Below are positions 15,721-26,100 of a stretch of DNA of 64,000 nucleotides, in pieces. Every line of letters starts with the position of its first letter. Positions within the stretch are counted from its first letter, which is position 1. Position numbers and translations under genes: made by a program. Origin of the DNA: Sulfuricella sp. T08 (GTDB taxonomy: Bacteria > Pseudomonadota > Gammaproteobacteria > Burkholderiales > Sulfuricellaceae). Below the pieces are notes generated by a model that saw nothing but the letters and a program-made list of their open reading frames with translations, ran no database searches and was not told the DNA's origin. The stretch covers positions 1 through 64,000 of the forward strand of contig NZ_DF967537.1 of NCBI RefSeq assembly GCF_000971475.1, read 5' to 3'.

Positions 15721-17198
15721 GCGTCGCACCGGCCGTCTGAGTTCTTGTTCAAGCGGTCGATTACGTTGCCTCCCGCATCCACCAGTTCCACTTCCAGCGG
15801 CATTTTTCCCACGGCGTGGGTGGCGCAGGACAGGCACGGATCGAAGGCGCGGATCGCCACTTCGATGTGGTTGAGCAGGCCTTCGGTCAGTTGCTGGCCA
15901 TCCAGGTACTGCAGGGCCACTTGCCGCACCGCTTCATTCATGGCGTGGTTGTTGTGGGTGGTGGAAACGATCAGGTTGGCGCGGACTATCAGTTCGTCTT
16001 CGTTGATGCGGTAGTGGTGGATCAGAGTACCGCGCGGCGCCTCGATCACGCCAACGCCCCGCAATGCCCGCTCGCCGCGGTTGACCAGGTCGCTGCCCAG
16101 TAAATCATTGTCGTGCAGCAGTTCCTGAATACCCTCGGCGCAGTGCAGCATCTCGATCATGCGCGCCCAGTGGTACGCCAGCGTGGCTTGGGTAGCGCTG
16201 CCGCCGCCAAATGCCTTGAAAACCTTCCTTTCGGTCTCGGCCAGAGGCGTCGGGATGAAGTCGCAATTATTGATCCGTGCAAGCGGACCGACCCGGTACC
16301 AGCCTTCTTCCCTGCCCCTCGAGCGGATGAACGGGAATTTCATGTAGGACCAGGATTTCACTTCCTCGTGGACATAATCCCAGTAATGACTGTAATCCAG
16401 ATGGTCGAATATCGCCTGCCCATGCTCGTCCCTGGCCCTTAAACCGCCGTGGTAAAGATCCAGGGCGCCGTCGTCCCGAACCAGGCTCATGAAGCAGGAT
16501 TTGAAGTAGCCGAATCCGTTATAGAAATCCGGCCGATCACAGTAGATCTTCTTGATCAGTTCCACCGCATCGCGGCTCCAGGCAATCATCTGGTCGATGT
16601 CCTTCAGCAGGGAGTCCCGCTCTTCCATCGACAGGTTTTTGTTCACGCCGCCGGGGATTGCCCCGGTGCCGTGAATCCGCTTGCCGGACGTGAGCCGGAT
16701 CACTTCCTGCCCGTACTTGCGCAGGGCCACGCCCTGTCGGGCGACATCCGGATAGGCGGCAGCCACGCCGACAATATTGCGTTTGGCCACGTCGCTGTCG
16801 AAACCGAACAGCAGGTCGGGCGAAGCCAGATAATAAAAATGCAGCGCATGGGACTGGAGTACCTGGCCAAGGTGCATGAGACGGCGCAGCTTCTCGGCGC
16901 TAGGCGTCAACTGCGCACCAACGATCATGTCCATCGCCTTGGCAGCCCCCAGGTTATGGCTCACCGGGCAGATACCACACAAGCGCTGCACGATCACCGG
17001 CACTTCCCAGTAAGGCCGGCCCTGAATGAATTTCTCGAAGCCGCGGAATTCGACAATATGGAACCGCGCCTGGTGCACGCGATTGTCATCGTCGAGCAAG
17101 AGCGTGACCTTGCCGTGGCCTTCCACCCGGGAGACCGGCTCGATCACCACACGCTTGAGCCCTTCAGGATTTGCGGCGGTTTCAAGTTCAAAAGTCAT
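15717..17198 (-). CDS. hoxH: NAD-reducing [NiFe] hydrogenase large subunit HoxH
   Basis: This protein of 493 residues contains both nickel-ligating motifs: RLCGICPVSHN with Cys74/Cys77, and DPCLSCATH with Cys455/Cys458. EPVSRVEGHGK near the N-terminus is also typical. Thirty-two residues follow His461, the expected cleavage site for HoxW. With hoxF, hoxU and hoxY it forms a group 3d, bidirectional NAD-linked cytoplasmic hydrogenase. A 102-nt gap holding a palindromic repeat separates it from hoxY, unlike the overlaps elsewhere in the operon. Confidence 0.96.
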   Translation of the reverse strand: MTFELETAANPEGLKRVVIEPVSRVEGHGKVTLLLDDDNRVHQARFHIVEFRGFEKFIQGRPYWEVPVIVQRLCGICPVSHNLGAAKAMDMIVGAQLTPSAEKLRRLMHLGQVLQSHALHFYYLASPDLLFGFDSDVAKRNIVGVAAAYPDVARQGVALRKYGQEVIRLTSGKRIHGTGAIPGGVNKNLSMEERDSLLKDIDQMIAWSRDAVELIKKIYCDRPDFYNGFGYFKSCFMSLVRDDGALDLYHGGLRARDEHGQAIFDHLDYSHYWDYVHEEVKSWSYMKFPFIRSRGREEGWYRVGPLARINNCDFIPTPLAETERKVFKAFGGGSATQATLAYHWARMIEMLHCAEGIQELLHDNDLLGSDLVNRGERALRGVGVIEAPRGTLIHHYRINEDELIVRANLIVSTTHNNHAMNEAVRQVALQYLDGQQLTEGLLNHIEVAIRAFDPCLSCATHAVGKMPLEVELVDAGGNVIDRLNKNSDGRCDA

Positions 17199-17212
17199 GT
17201 AATCAAAACCTC

Positions 17213-17296
17213 ATTAACCGCGAAGGACGCAAAGGTACGCGAAGGAAAGACAAAAAAAGGGTTTACCTTGCGATCCTTTGCGTCCTTTGTGGTAAA
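17213..17296. repeat. Palindromic repeat between hoxY and hoxH
   Basis: TTAACCGCGAAGGACGCAAA near 17214 is mirrored by CCTTTGCGTCCTTTGTGGT (17275-17293). The two arms form an imperfect long stem around an A-rich centre, filling the gap between hoxY and hoxH. A related pair of arms lies at 22201-22351. Confidence 0.7.
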
Positions 17297-17300
17297 GAAA

Positions 17301-17924
17301 TCAATCAAAATGCAGCATCTCATAATCCAGTTTCGGCTCCCTACCGCTCAACAAATCGGTCAGGAAATTCCAGATCGCGTCGCCTGACGGCGGGCAGCCA
17401 GGCAGGAAATAGTCCACCTTCACCACCTCGTAAATCGGGTGGACCTTGTCGAAAGGCAGAGGCAGTTCGGGATCGTTGGGTATCTGGCCGCACTCCAGCC
17501 CGCCCTCGTAGCAGTACACTTCCTGGAAGCAATCCCACAGGTCAATGTTGTTGCGCATCGCGGGAACACCGCCGTTGATGGCGCACGCGCCGATCGCCAC
17601 CAGCACCTTGCAGTTCTTGCGGAACTCCTTGAGCACGTGGACGTTTTCAGCATTGCACACGCCCCCTTCTACAAGGCCGATGTCGCACGGTCCGCAGTGC
17701 TTGATATCGGTCAGCGGTGAGCGGTCGAATTCGACCAACTCGATCAGGCCGAACAGGCGCTCGTCGATGTCGAGAAACGACATGTGGCAGCCGAAGCAGC
17801 CAGCCAAGGAGCAGGTGGCGATGCGAGTCTTTTTTAAAGCGTCGCAAGCAGGCGACACCGCAGCCCCCTCGCCCGCTTGCGGGAGAGGGTTGGGGAGAGG
17901 GGAACGATCGCTGTTCTCACTCAT
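17301..17924 (-). CDS. hoxY: NAD-reducing hydrogenase small subunit HoxY
   Basis: This protein of 207 residues starts at MSENSDR, preceded by GGAGG. It carries the proximal [4Fe-4S] ligands of small subunits: Cys43/Cys46 (AGCFGCHMSFLD), Cys114 (IGACAINGG) and the Cys of PGCPPSGDAIW. Residues 8-20 (SPLPNPLPQAGEG) are encoded by a dispersed palindromic repeat inserted in frame before the conserved domain. A longer frame to 17999 also exists but lacks a ribosome site. The start overlaps hoxU by 8 nt. Confidence 0.94.
   Translation of the reverse strand: MSENSDRSPLPNPLPQAGEGAAVSPACDALKKTRIATCSLAGCFGCHMSFLDIDERLFGLIELVEFDRSPLTDIKHCGPCDIGLVEGGVCNAENVHVLKEFRKNCKVLVAIGACAINGGVPAMRNNIDLWDCFQEVYCYEGGLECGQIPNDPELPLPFDKVHPIYEVVKVDYFLPGCPPSGDAIWNFLTDLLSGREPKLDYEMLHFD
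17864..17902. repeat. Dispersed palindromic repeat, copy 2, inside hoxY
   Basis: CCCCCTCGCCCGCTTGCGGG continues as AGAGGGTTGGGGAGAGGGG. It is the same element as at 13264-13301 and 52054-52091, here lying wholly within codons 8-20 of hoxY. The reading frame is kept, and the peptide SPLPNPLPQAGEG is the signature of a translated copy. Confidence 0.85.
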
Positions 17925-18624
17925 CGCTGCCTCCAGTCTGCACTTCCTTGATGGTGATGTGGTCAAAAACACGCTGGCCAATCGGTACGGCGTAGCCATG
18001 GCGTTTGATCAGAATCGCCCCGGTCGGGCACACATGGGCAGCCTTGTCGGTGACGGCGAGATCGGTATCGCCCAGCAGGCCACTAGCCGAATTGACCACC
18101 AGAAGAGTTTTAATTCCGCGTCCGGAAAGACCAAACACATTCTTGCCGTCAACCTCGCGGCTGGCGCGCACACAGAGTTCGCAGTAAATGCAGCGGTTGC
18201 GGTCGAGCATCACGTCGGGATGGGAAGCGTCCGCCTCGCGCTGGGGATAGAAATGGTTGTAATGCGGACTCATCATGCCGAGATAGTAGGCTACGGCCTG
18301 GAGCTGGCAGTTGCCGGTTTTCTCGCAAGCCGGGCAGAGGTGGTTGCCCTCGACAAACAGCATTTGCGTCAGGGCAAGCCGGTCCGCATTGAGTTCCGCG
18401 ATGTCGCTCAGCACTTGTTGTCCTTCCACCGCAGGCATGGTGCAGGATGCGACATTGCGCCCATTGACGTTGACGGTGCACAGTTTGCAGCTACCGTGGG
18501 GCTTGAATTCCGGGTTGTGACACAAGTGCGGGATATAGACCCCGGATACCAGCGCCGCGTCCATGATAGTCTGGCCTTCCTGGAACGGCACCGCTAGTCC
18601 GTCTATCGTAATCGTTTTGCTCAT
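17917..18624 (-). CDS. hoxU: NAD-reducing hydrogenase diaphorase subunit HoxU
   Basis: This protein of 235 residues from MSKTITIDG carries electron-transfer clusters as in the NuoG N-terminus. A [2Fe-2S] site is formed by Cys35, Cys46, Cys49 and Cys61. A His-ligated [4Fe-4S] site is formed by His95, Cys97, Cys100 and Cys106. A further [4Fe-4S] site begins with Cys145-x2-Cys148-x2-Cys151 and is completed by HVCPTGA. It links HoxF to HoxY. It overlaps hoxF by 4 nt and hoxY by 8 nt. Confidence 0.95.
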   Translation of the reverse strand: MSKTITIDGLAVPFQEGQTIMDAALVSGVYIPHLCHNPEFKPHGSCKLCTVNVNGRNVASCTMPAVEGQQVLSDIAELNADRLALTQMLFVEGNHLCPACEKTGNCQLQAVAYYLGMMSPHYNHFYPQREADASHPDVMLDRNRCIYCELCVRASREVDGKNVFGLSGRGIKTLLVVNSASGLLGDTDLAVTDKAAHVCPTGAILIKRHGYAVPIGQRVFDHITIKEVQTGGSDE

Positions 18625-20453
18625 AGGTGCGCCCAATCGTCATCCCGCCCGGTGATCGTACGCGCCGTCGCCAGCGCCCCATCCAGGTCGAAGGCCGGTT
18701 TGAAGGCAAATGCCTTGAGTTTGCTCTCGACCATATCGGGAAATTTTTCCAGGATATCCAGCACCGGGTTGGCGGCGCTGCTGCCCAGCCCGCAATGGCT
18801 CATGGTCTTGAGAATATGGCCGAGACGCTTCAGTTCTTCCAGATCGGAAGCGGTGCCGTACCCGCTCGCGATCTTGCTCATGATCTTCTTCTGCAGTTCG
18901 GTGCCAACTCGGCACGGGGTGCAGAAGCCACAGCTCTCGTGGGCGAAAAAATCCGCAAAATTCTGCGCTGCCTGAAACAGGTCGCGCTTGCGCCGAAACA
19001 CCATTAAAGCGCCCGCCGTAGGCAAATCTTCGAAGGCGATTTTGCGCTCGAACTCCTTCCACGAGATGGTGGTGCCGGAAGGGCCGCTTACCTGCACTGC
19101 GTAGGAACGCCCCTCTGCACCGCAATCGTCAAGAATCTGGCTCACCGTGACACCGAACGGGTATTCGTAGATACCTGGACGGGCAACATCGCCGGAAACG
19201 GAAATCAACTTGGTGCCGGTCGACTGCGCCGTACCTATTGCCGCGAACCAGGCACCGCCTTTTTCCGCGATTTTAGCAGCACAGGCGAAAGTTTCGACGT
19301 TGTCCACCACGGTCGGCCTCCCCTTGTAACCGTACGTCACCGGGAACGGCGGACGGTTGCGCGGGCGGCCGCGTTTGCCTTCGAGCGATTCGATCAGCGC
19401 CGACTCTTCGCCGCAAATGTAGGCGCCGGCACCCAGGTGGATTTCGATATCGAATGAAAAATCCGTCTGACCGAGGATATTCTCACCCAACAGCCCGGCC
19501 TCGCGGCGGCGTTTCAGCACTGCTTCCAGCTGCTGCAGCAGGTAACGATACTCGCCGCGCAGGTAGAGAAAGCCCTTGCTGGCCCCGACCACCCGCGCAC
19601 CCACGGTCATGCCCTCGAACACCAGATCGGCGTAGCTGTTAAGCAGGACGCGGTCCTTGAAAGTACCCGGTTCACCTTCGTCGGCATTGCAGACGATGAA
19701 GCGCTCTGGGTGGCCGCCGACGTCGCAGATTATGCCGCCTTCTTCCTCGGCGATGGCGGCATGACAGAATGACCATTTCGAAGCGGTCTTGAAACCCGCG
19801 CCACCGCGGCCACGCAGGTTGGATTTATCCACCTCGGCCAGGGTTTCCTTTGCACCGCGCGCCAGCGTGGCGCGAATCGCCGCTCCCGGCTCGGACGGCT
19901 GCCCCAGCAGGACGTCGCCGCGGTGGATATTGTCCGCCACTTCGAACAGCATGGCCGGCCAATCCGCCACCGGCTTGCGCGAGCGGATCAGTTCCGCAAT
20001 CAAATCCAGCCGGTTGTGATCCAGTTTGGTCAGTGGCCAGCCGTTGATCAGCGCTGCCGGTCCCTGGTCGCACATTCCCGTGCAGGAAGTACTGGCTATG
20101 CTGACAAGGCCATCCTCCGACACCTTGCCCGGCTCGACCCAGAGCTTGTTGCACAAATACTGCATAAGCTCGTCCTTGCCGAGCATCTGGTCAGTGATGT
20201 TGCCGGAGAAAAGAAGCCGGTATTCTCCGACCGGGTGAGTGGAAAGGAATGAATAGAAACCGACCACGCCTTCCACGTTGACCCGTGGCACGCCAAAATG
20301 CGCGGCGATGAGATCGATGGCCTTGGAGGGAATAAAATGGCAGACATCCTGAACTTCGAGCAAAACCTGCAGAAGACGAGATGCATCGCCCCCATGCCGT
20401 GCAAGAATCGGCGTCAAAATTCGGGAAATGTCAGAGAACTCGAACTGTTGCAT
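18621..20453 (-). CDS. hoxF: NAD-reducing hydrogenase diaphorase subunit HoxF (with NuoE-like domain)
   Basis: This protein of 610 residues fuses an N-terminal NuoE/HoxE-like domain (1-165) to a NuoF-like FMN/NAD-binding part. Seen in order: Cys124/Cys128 (STSCTGMC), the glycine-rich GRGGAGF (215-221), NADEGEPGTFKDR (256-268), GAGAYICGEESALIES and the [4Fe-4S] ligands Cys508, Cys511, Cys514 and Cys554. The first Cys pair of a NuoE [2Fe-2S] site is not evident. The fused form and order FUYHW match the Ralstonia-type soluble hydrogenase; a separate hoxE is absent. GGAGG lies 8 nt before the ATG. Only 34 nt separate it from ubiB, so its promoter may lie inside or before ubiB. Confidence 0.95.
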   Translation of the reverse strand: MQQFEFSDISRILTPILARHGGDASRLLQVLLEVQDVCHFIPSKAIDLIAAHFGVPRVNVEGVVGFYSFLSTHPVGEYRLLFSGNITDQMLGKDELMQYLCNKLWVEPGKVSEDGLVSIASTSCTGMCDQGPAALINGWPLTKLDHNRLDLIAELIRSRKPVADWPAMLFEVADNIHRGDVLLGQPSEPGAAIRATLARGAKETLAEVDKSNLRGRGGAGFKTASKWSFCHAAIAEEEGGIICDVGGHPERFIVCNADEGEPGTFKDRVLLNSYADLVFEGMTVGARVVGASKGFLYLRGEYRYLLQQLEAVLKRRREAGLLGENILGQTDFSFDIEIHLGAGAYICGEESALIESLEGKRGRPRNRPPFPVTYGYKGRPTVVDNVETFACAAKIAEKGGAWFAAIGTAQSTGTKLISVSGDVARPGIYEYPFGVTVSQILDDCGAEGRSYAVQVSGPSGTTISWKEFERKIAFEDLPTAGALMVFRRKRDLFQAAQNFADFFAHESCGFCTPCRVGTELQKKIMSKIASGYGTASDLEELKRLGHILKTMSHCGLGSSAANPVLDILEKFPDMVESKLKAFAFKPAFDLDGALATARTITGRDDDWAHL

Positions 20454-20487
20454 GTGGACGATCCTCCTGCTTGTAACTCATCTCAAA

Positions 20488-22167
20488 CTAATCGCGGCCG
20501 GAATGCCAGATCGAAAGTATCAGCCAGAGACTGTTGAAGAACGCCACCATGAAGCCGATCAGGCCGAACAACGGTAAGCCGAACAGGGTAGGCCCGCCTT
20601 GCACCGTCATCACGATCGAAGAGCCGATCACCAGCGAGGCAGTCAGGATGCCCAGGGTCAACCGGTTGACACTCGAATCCAGCTGGTGGGAAAAACGTTC
20701 CAGGCGCTTGAGATCAAGGTCGATCTTGAACTTTCCGCGCCGCGCTTCCTTGATCAGGTGAGCCACCTCACGCGGCAGTGTGGAGACGATGGAAAAAATG
20801 TCATGGAGGTTGCGCTTACCGCGTTTGAATAGTGCATCCGGCATGTAGCGCTCGGCGATCACCCGCCGCACGAATGGATCGAGGTGCGCCACCATATCGA
20901 AATCCGGGTCGAGCTGACGGCCCAGACCTTCCAGGGTAATCAGCGCCTTGAATAGCATGGCCAAGTCAGCGGGCATCACCAGAAAGTGGTCGCGCATGAT
21001 CACGGTCAGGTCGCCCAGCAGCTTGCCGAGGCGCAGATCCTTGAGCGGCACGTTGGCATAATTGAAGACGAATTCGTTTACGTCCGCCGCCAGCTTCGAC
21101 TCATCCACCGTCGCATCGCCGGTCCATTCCAATAATACGTCGAGCATCCCTTCATCATCCTTGCCCGCCAAGGCGGCGAGCAGGTCGACAATCTGGTTGC
21201 GGCGCCCATCCATCAACCGGCCCACCATGCCAAAATCGATCATGGCGATGCGGTTGCCAGGCAGGTAGAACACGTTGCCGGGATGCGGATCGGCATGATA
21301 AAAGCCATCGACCATGATCATCTTGAGCACCGCATCGGCCCCATGTGCAGCGAGCACTTTGCGGTTCAGCCCGGCAGCTTCGACCGCCGCCAGATTGTTG
21401 CCGGGGATGCCATCCACCCACTGCTGCACGTTCATGACTTCGCTGGTCCACTCCCAGTACACCCTGGGGATCACGACAGTATCGGAGCCGGCAAAATTCT
21501 CGGCGAATCGGTCGATGTTGCGCGCCTCGGCCACAAAATCGAGTTCACGCCGCAGAGAGCGAGCGAATTGCATGACGATCTGAATAGGCTGATAGCGACG
21601 CATTTCCGGCATCTCGAACTCGATCAGGCGTGCGAGGTGCATCAGGATACGCAGATCGGCCTCGATCTTGGTGCGAATGCCGGGACGGCGAATTTTCAGG
21701 ATCACCGGAGTGCCATCCTGAAGCTTGGCATGGTGTACCTGGGCGATGGAGGCAGCAGCGACCGCCTCGGTCTGCAACTCCTGGAAAATTTCGTGAGGGG
21801 AGCAACCCAGGGCAGCTTCAAGCTGCGGCATCAGGCTTTCGAAAGGGACCGGAGGTACGCCGCTTTGAAGCTTTTCAAACTCGGCGATCCAGTTAGGCGG
21901 AAACACGTCCACCCGGGTCGCCATCACCTGCCCGAGCTTGACGAACGTCGGCCCCAGATCCTCAAGCGCACATCGCACCCTCACTGGCGTATCGAGGTGC
22001 ATGGCATCACCCTGTTCCTTCCAGTGGAGGATGCGCCCCGCCCGTTCGAGCAGGGTGGCGATTCCCAGCTTGCGCACGAGATCCGCCATGCCATAGCGGA
22101 TCAGGGTAGTGGTAATTTCATGCAGGCGCGGCAGGTCACGCACGACGTTGATGGTTTCCCAGATCAT
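20488..22167 (-). CDS. ubiB: UbiB/ABC1-family atypical kinase
   Basis: This protein of 559 residues belongs to the UbiB (AarF/ADCK) family. It has the KxGQ-type motif (FVKLGQVMATR, about residues 75-85), the Ala-rich loop AAASIAQVH, the catalytic-region YHADPHPGNVFYL and MIDFGMVGR. Two transmembrane helices end the protein. The family supports ubiquinone biosynthesis as an ATPase or kinase-like factor. No other ubi genes are near. It lies 34 nt before hoxF on the same strand and may share its transcript. Confidence 0.88.
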   Translation of the reverse strand: MIWETINVVRDLPRLHEITTTLIRYGMADLVRKLGIATLLERAGRILHWKEQGDAMHLDTPVRVRCALEDLGPTFVKLGQVMATRVDVFPPNWIAEFEKLQSGVPPVPFESLMPQLEAALGCSPHEIFQELQTEAVAAASIAQVHHAKLQDGTPVILKIRRPGIRTKIEADLRILMHLARLIEFEMPEMRRYQPIQIVMQFARSLRRELDFVAEARNIDRFAENFAGSDTVVIPRVYWEWTSEVMNVQQWVDGIPGNNLAAVEAAGLNRKVLAAHGADAVLKMIMVDGFYHADPHPGNVFYLPGNRIAMIDFGMVGRLMDGRRNQIVDLLAALAGKDDEGMLDVLLEWTGDATVDESKLAADVNEFVFNYANVPLKDLRLGKLLGDLTVIMRDHFLVMPADLAMLFKALITLEGLGRQLDPDFDMVAHLDPFVRRVIAERYMPDALFKRGKRNLHDIFSIVSTLPREVAHLIKEARRGKFKIDLDLKRLERFSHQLDSSVNRLTLGILTASLVIGSSIVMTVQGGPTLFGLPLFGLIGFMVAFFNSLWLILSIWHSGRD

Positions 22168-22200
22168 TGTCTGTTTTCTTATTATCCTAGAAAAAGCATT

Positions 22201-22351
22201 GAACCGCAGAGGACGCGGAGGAATTCAAAAGCACTTGTCCGCGGGTGATTTGGCGAGGGTACGCACCGTCAAGCGCACACCCAAACAGAGTTCCTGTGCA
22301 AGCCGATAAACTCTTGCCTTTCCTCTGTGTCATCCGTGTCCTCTGCGGTGA
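22201..22351. repeat. Arms of a palindromic repeat between DUF6781 and ubiB
   Basis: GAACCGCAGAGGACGCGGAGG (22201-22221) is mirrored by a right arm ending CGTGTCCTCTGCGGTGAA (22335-22352). About 95 nt lie between. It resembles the hoxY-hoxH repeat. The whole 22168-22367 gap holds no coding region I can support. Confidence 0.6.
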
Positions 22352-22367
22352 ATTGCTGCTTTTATTT

Positions 22368-23039
22368 CTATTTGACCTTTTTCAGTTTTTCGGCCTTTTC
22401 GTGCAGCGCGTCCGCCATGCCGGCGAGAATGCCGCTTGCCAGCGACGCCAGGCGCGCACTCATCTCGCGTGCCGCGTCCTTGCCGGCAGCTTTGCCTTCA
22501 TGCAGCGTTGCGGAAACCTTGTTGTTGAGGGTGCCTACCGTTTCGGCGACCTTGGCGCCGGTATCCGTACCGGCGCGCCGGGCATGACCAATCAAATCCT
22601 TCATTTCCTGCTTGATTTTGCCTGCAGCAGAATCGGCTACCAGGCTGACGGTGTCGAGAAATTCCTCCTCCAGTCGCTTAAGGTTGACCAGTGCCCAGTT
22701 CAGGTCGGTTTGGGAAAAATCCTTGGCCTGCGAAGTCAGTTGCTCCAGCGCCAGGCGCGTCGCCTCGGCCGCCTTGGTCAACGCCTCGTCCAACCCGGCC
22801 AGACCCTCCGAAAGCGCAGCTTTCACTTCGCCAGCATGCTTCGCCGCGCCCATACTGATACCCTCGCTCACTGCGGTAATCACCGGTTTGATCTCATCGT
22901 AGTCGAGCCTGCGTGTTCTCAGCGCCTGCAGCGTCAAATCACGAACCCTGGCGCGAACATCCACGCCAGCCTCAACCGACGAGCTTACTGCTTGTTTGAT
23001 TTCTTCGGAGGAAAGCATATTCGGGCTGTTGTCACTCAT
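22368..23039 (-). CDS. Helical DUF6781-like protein (phasin-like)
   Basis: This 223-residue protein is almost entirely amphipathic helix, rich in Ala, Lys and Glu, with no membrane segment. Segments such as VSSSVEAGVDVRARVRDLTLQAL and KAAEATRLALEQLTSQAKDFS match a conserved proteobacterial family of unknown role (DUF6781 as I recall it). The C-terminal half (KIKQEMKDLIGHARRAG...) is phasin- or apolipoprotein-like. Upstream is the divergent mfd, with 62 nt between start codons. Confidence 0.65.
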   Translation of the reverse strand: MSDNSPNMLSSEEIKQAVSSSVEAGVDVRARVRDLTLQALRTRRLDYDEIKPVITAVSEGISMGAAKHAGEVKAALSEGLAGLDEALTKAAEATRLALEQLTSQAKDFSQTDLNWALVNLKRLEEEFLDTVSLVADSAAGKIKQEMKDLIGHARRAGTDTGAKVAETVGTLNNKVSATLHEGKAAGKDAAREMSARLASLASGILAGMADALHEKAEKLKKVK

Positions 23040-23125
23040 GACGATCTCCTTCTCATTATTCGAATTGTCTTACTCTAAAATCTAGCAGAAATTGCTTTAT
23101 AATGCGTGGTTTTCGTTGCCATTCC

Positions 23126-26100
23126 ATGCTATCAGGCCAACCCCTTCCCGCTCCAGGATCGCGCAAGCGCTACGCTAGCCTTCAAGGTTCTAGCGATGCC
23201 CTTGCGCTGGCGCAACTGGCGATACAAAAACGGCCTCTGATCATCCTGACAGAAACGGCTGCGGATGCCCAGCGCCTGCACGATGAAATCCCTTATTTCG
23301 CGCCGGATCTTTCGGTTCACCTGCTGCCGGACTGGGAAACCCTGCCCTATGACCAGCTGTCCCCGCATCAGGACCTGATTTCGGAGCGTCTGGCCACACT
23401 CTACCAGATTTCGCAAAACGCCTGCGATGTCGCCATCATACCCGCCACCACTGCACTTTACCGCCTGCCACCGCGCGAATTTCTGGCGGCGCACACTTTT
23501 TTCCTGAAGCAGGGCACCCAGCTCGATCTGGATGCTCTGCGCGGCCAGTTGACCCTGGCTGGCTATACCCACGTCACCCAGGTAATAAGCCCCGGCGAAT
23601 ACAGCGTGCGCGGCGGCATCGTCGACCTGTTCCCGATGGGCAGTCCGCTACCCTACCGCATCGACCTGTTCGACAACGAGATCGAGAGCATACGTACCTT
23701 CGACGCGGACACTCAGCGCAGCATCTACCCGGTCAAGGATGTCCGCCTGCTGCCGGCGCGAGAGTTTCCACTGGACAAAATCGGCCAGGACACTTTCCGC
23801 CGCAACTTCCGCGAAAAATTCGAGGGCGACCCTTCCAAGAGCCGCCTCTACAAGGATGTCAGCCAAGGTTTGGCTCCACACGGCATCGAATATTATTTAC
23901 CACTGTTTTTCGAGCGCACCGCCACGCTGTTCGATTACCTGCCGCAGGATGCCCTGATCTGCCAGTACCATGGGCTTGAAATAGCAGCACAGAATTTCTG
24001 GCGCGACACCCAGTCGCGCTATCAACTGCTGCGCGGCGACCGCGACCGGCCACTGTTGCCGCCGCAGGAGCTGTTCCTCACGGTGGAAGCTCTTTTCGCG
24101 GCGCTCAAGCCCTACCCTCGCATCGAGCTGGGTACTGAAGAAGTCACAACCAAACCCGTCAGCGAGCCGCTGCCCTCGGTTCAGGTGGACCGCCGCGCCG
24201 ATAACCCGGTCAGCAAGCTGCAGCAGTTCGTTGCCGAGTTCGACGGCCGCATCCTGATCCTGGCAGAAAGCCTGGGGCGGCGCGAAACCATGTTGCAATA
24301 CCTGATGGAGCATGGCCTCAAGCCGGTGCCCTGCGAAACCTATGCCGATTTCCTGGGAAGCCAGGAAAAGTTCATGCTCGGCACGGGTCCATTGAGCACC
24401 GGTTTTGTTCTTCCCGCCTCACCGACTCACCCCTCACTCGCTTTCATCACGGAAAGCGAGCTGTATGCCACCCAGGTGCGCCAGATCCGGCGCCGCGATG
24501 CAGCGCGCAAATCGACCGTGGAAAACATGCTGCGCGACCTGTCCGAGGTCAAGGTGGGCGATCCGGTGGTGCATGAACAACACGGCATCGGCCGCTACCT
24601 GGGGCTGGTCAGCCTGGATCTGGGCGAAGGCGAGACCGAGTTCCTGCTCCTCGAGTATGCCGCTGGCGACAAACTTTACGTGCCGGTTTCCCATCTCTAC
24701 CTGATCGGCCGCTACAGCGGCGCATCGCCGGAATCCGCGCCGCTGCACAAACTAGGCAGCGGCCAGTGGGAAAAAGCCAAGAAGAAGGCGCTCAAGCAGG
24801 CACGCGATACTGCCGCCGAACTGCTCAATCTCTACGCCCAGCGCGCCGCACGACAGGGACATGTGTTCCAGATCAAGCCGCAGGATTACGAGGCGTTCTC
24901 CGCCAGTTTCGAGTTCGAGGAAACCCCGGACCAGGCCGCCGCGATCCTGGCCGTGATCGAGGACATGACCTCCGGCAAACCGATGGACCGGCTGGTCTGC
25001 GGCGACGTCGGCTTCGGCAAGACCGAGGTTGCCCTGCGCGCCGCCTTCGTTGCCGTGGCCGACGGCAAGCAGGTGGCTATCCTGGTGCCCACCACCCTGC
25101 TCGCCGAGCAGCACTTCCAGAACTTTTCCGACCGCTTCGCCGAGTGGCCGATCAAAATCGCCGAACTGTCGCGCTTCCGTTCCGCCAAAGAACAGACCGA
25201 AGCTCTCAAGGGCATGGCAGAAGGCAAGATCGACATCGTCATCGGCACCCACAAGCTGATCCAGAAAGACATCAAATTCAAAAACCTGGGCCTGGTGATC
25301 GTCGACGAGGAGCACCGCTTCGGCGTGCGCCAGAAGGAGCAACTCAAAGCCCTGCGCGCCGAGGTCGACGTGCTGACCCTGACCGCCACGCCCATCCCTC
25401 GCTCCCTGTCGATGTCGCTGGAAGGACTGCGCGATTTTTCCGTCATCGCCACCGCGCCGCAGCGGCGCCTGTCCATCAAGACCTTCGTCAGCCCCGACAG
25501 CGACGGCATCATCCGCGAGGCAGTGCTACGCGAACTCAAGCGCGGCGGGCAAATATATTTCCTCCACAACGAGGTCGAAACCATCCTCAACGTGCAGGAA
25601 AAACTCACCCAGCTCTTGCCCGAAGCGCGCATCGCAGTGGCTCACGGCCAACTGCGCGAGCGCGAGCTGGAACATGTGATGCGCGACTTCTACCAGCAGC
25701 GCTTCAACCTGCTGCTGTGCACCACTATCATCGAAACCGGCATCGACATTCCCACCGCAAACACCATCATCATCCACCGCGCCGACAAGTTTGGCCTCGC
25801 CCAGCTTCACCAGTTGCGCGGGCGCGTCGGGCGCTCCCACCATCAGGCCTACGCCTATCTGCTCACGCCTCCCGGCGAGGATGGCATCACGCCGCAGGCG
25901 AGAAAGCGCCTGGACGCGATCCAGTCTCTGGAAGACCTGGGCGCGGGCTTCTATCTTTCCATGCACGACCTGGAAATCCGCGGCGCGGGCGAAATTCTGG
26001 GCGAATCGCAGAGCGGGGATATGCAGGAGATCGGCTTCAACCTCTACGCCGACATGCTCAACAGGGCGGTAAAAGCGCTCAAGGCGGGCAAGGAACCGGA

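Noticed and set aside
23102..23125. ATG at 23102 as the Mfd start
   Set aside because: It overlaps a TATAAT -10 box, and the extra residues are not conserved in Mfd as I know it.
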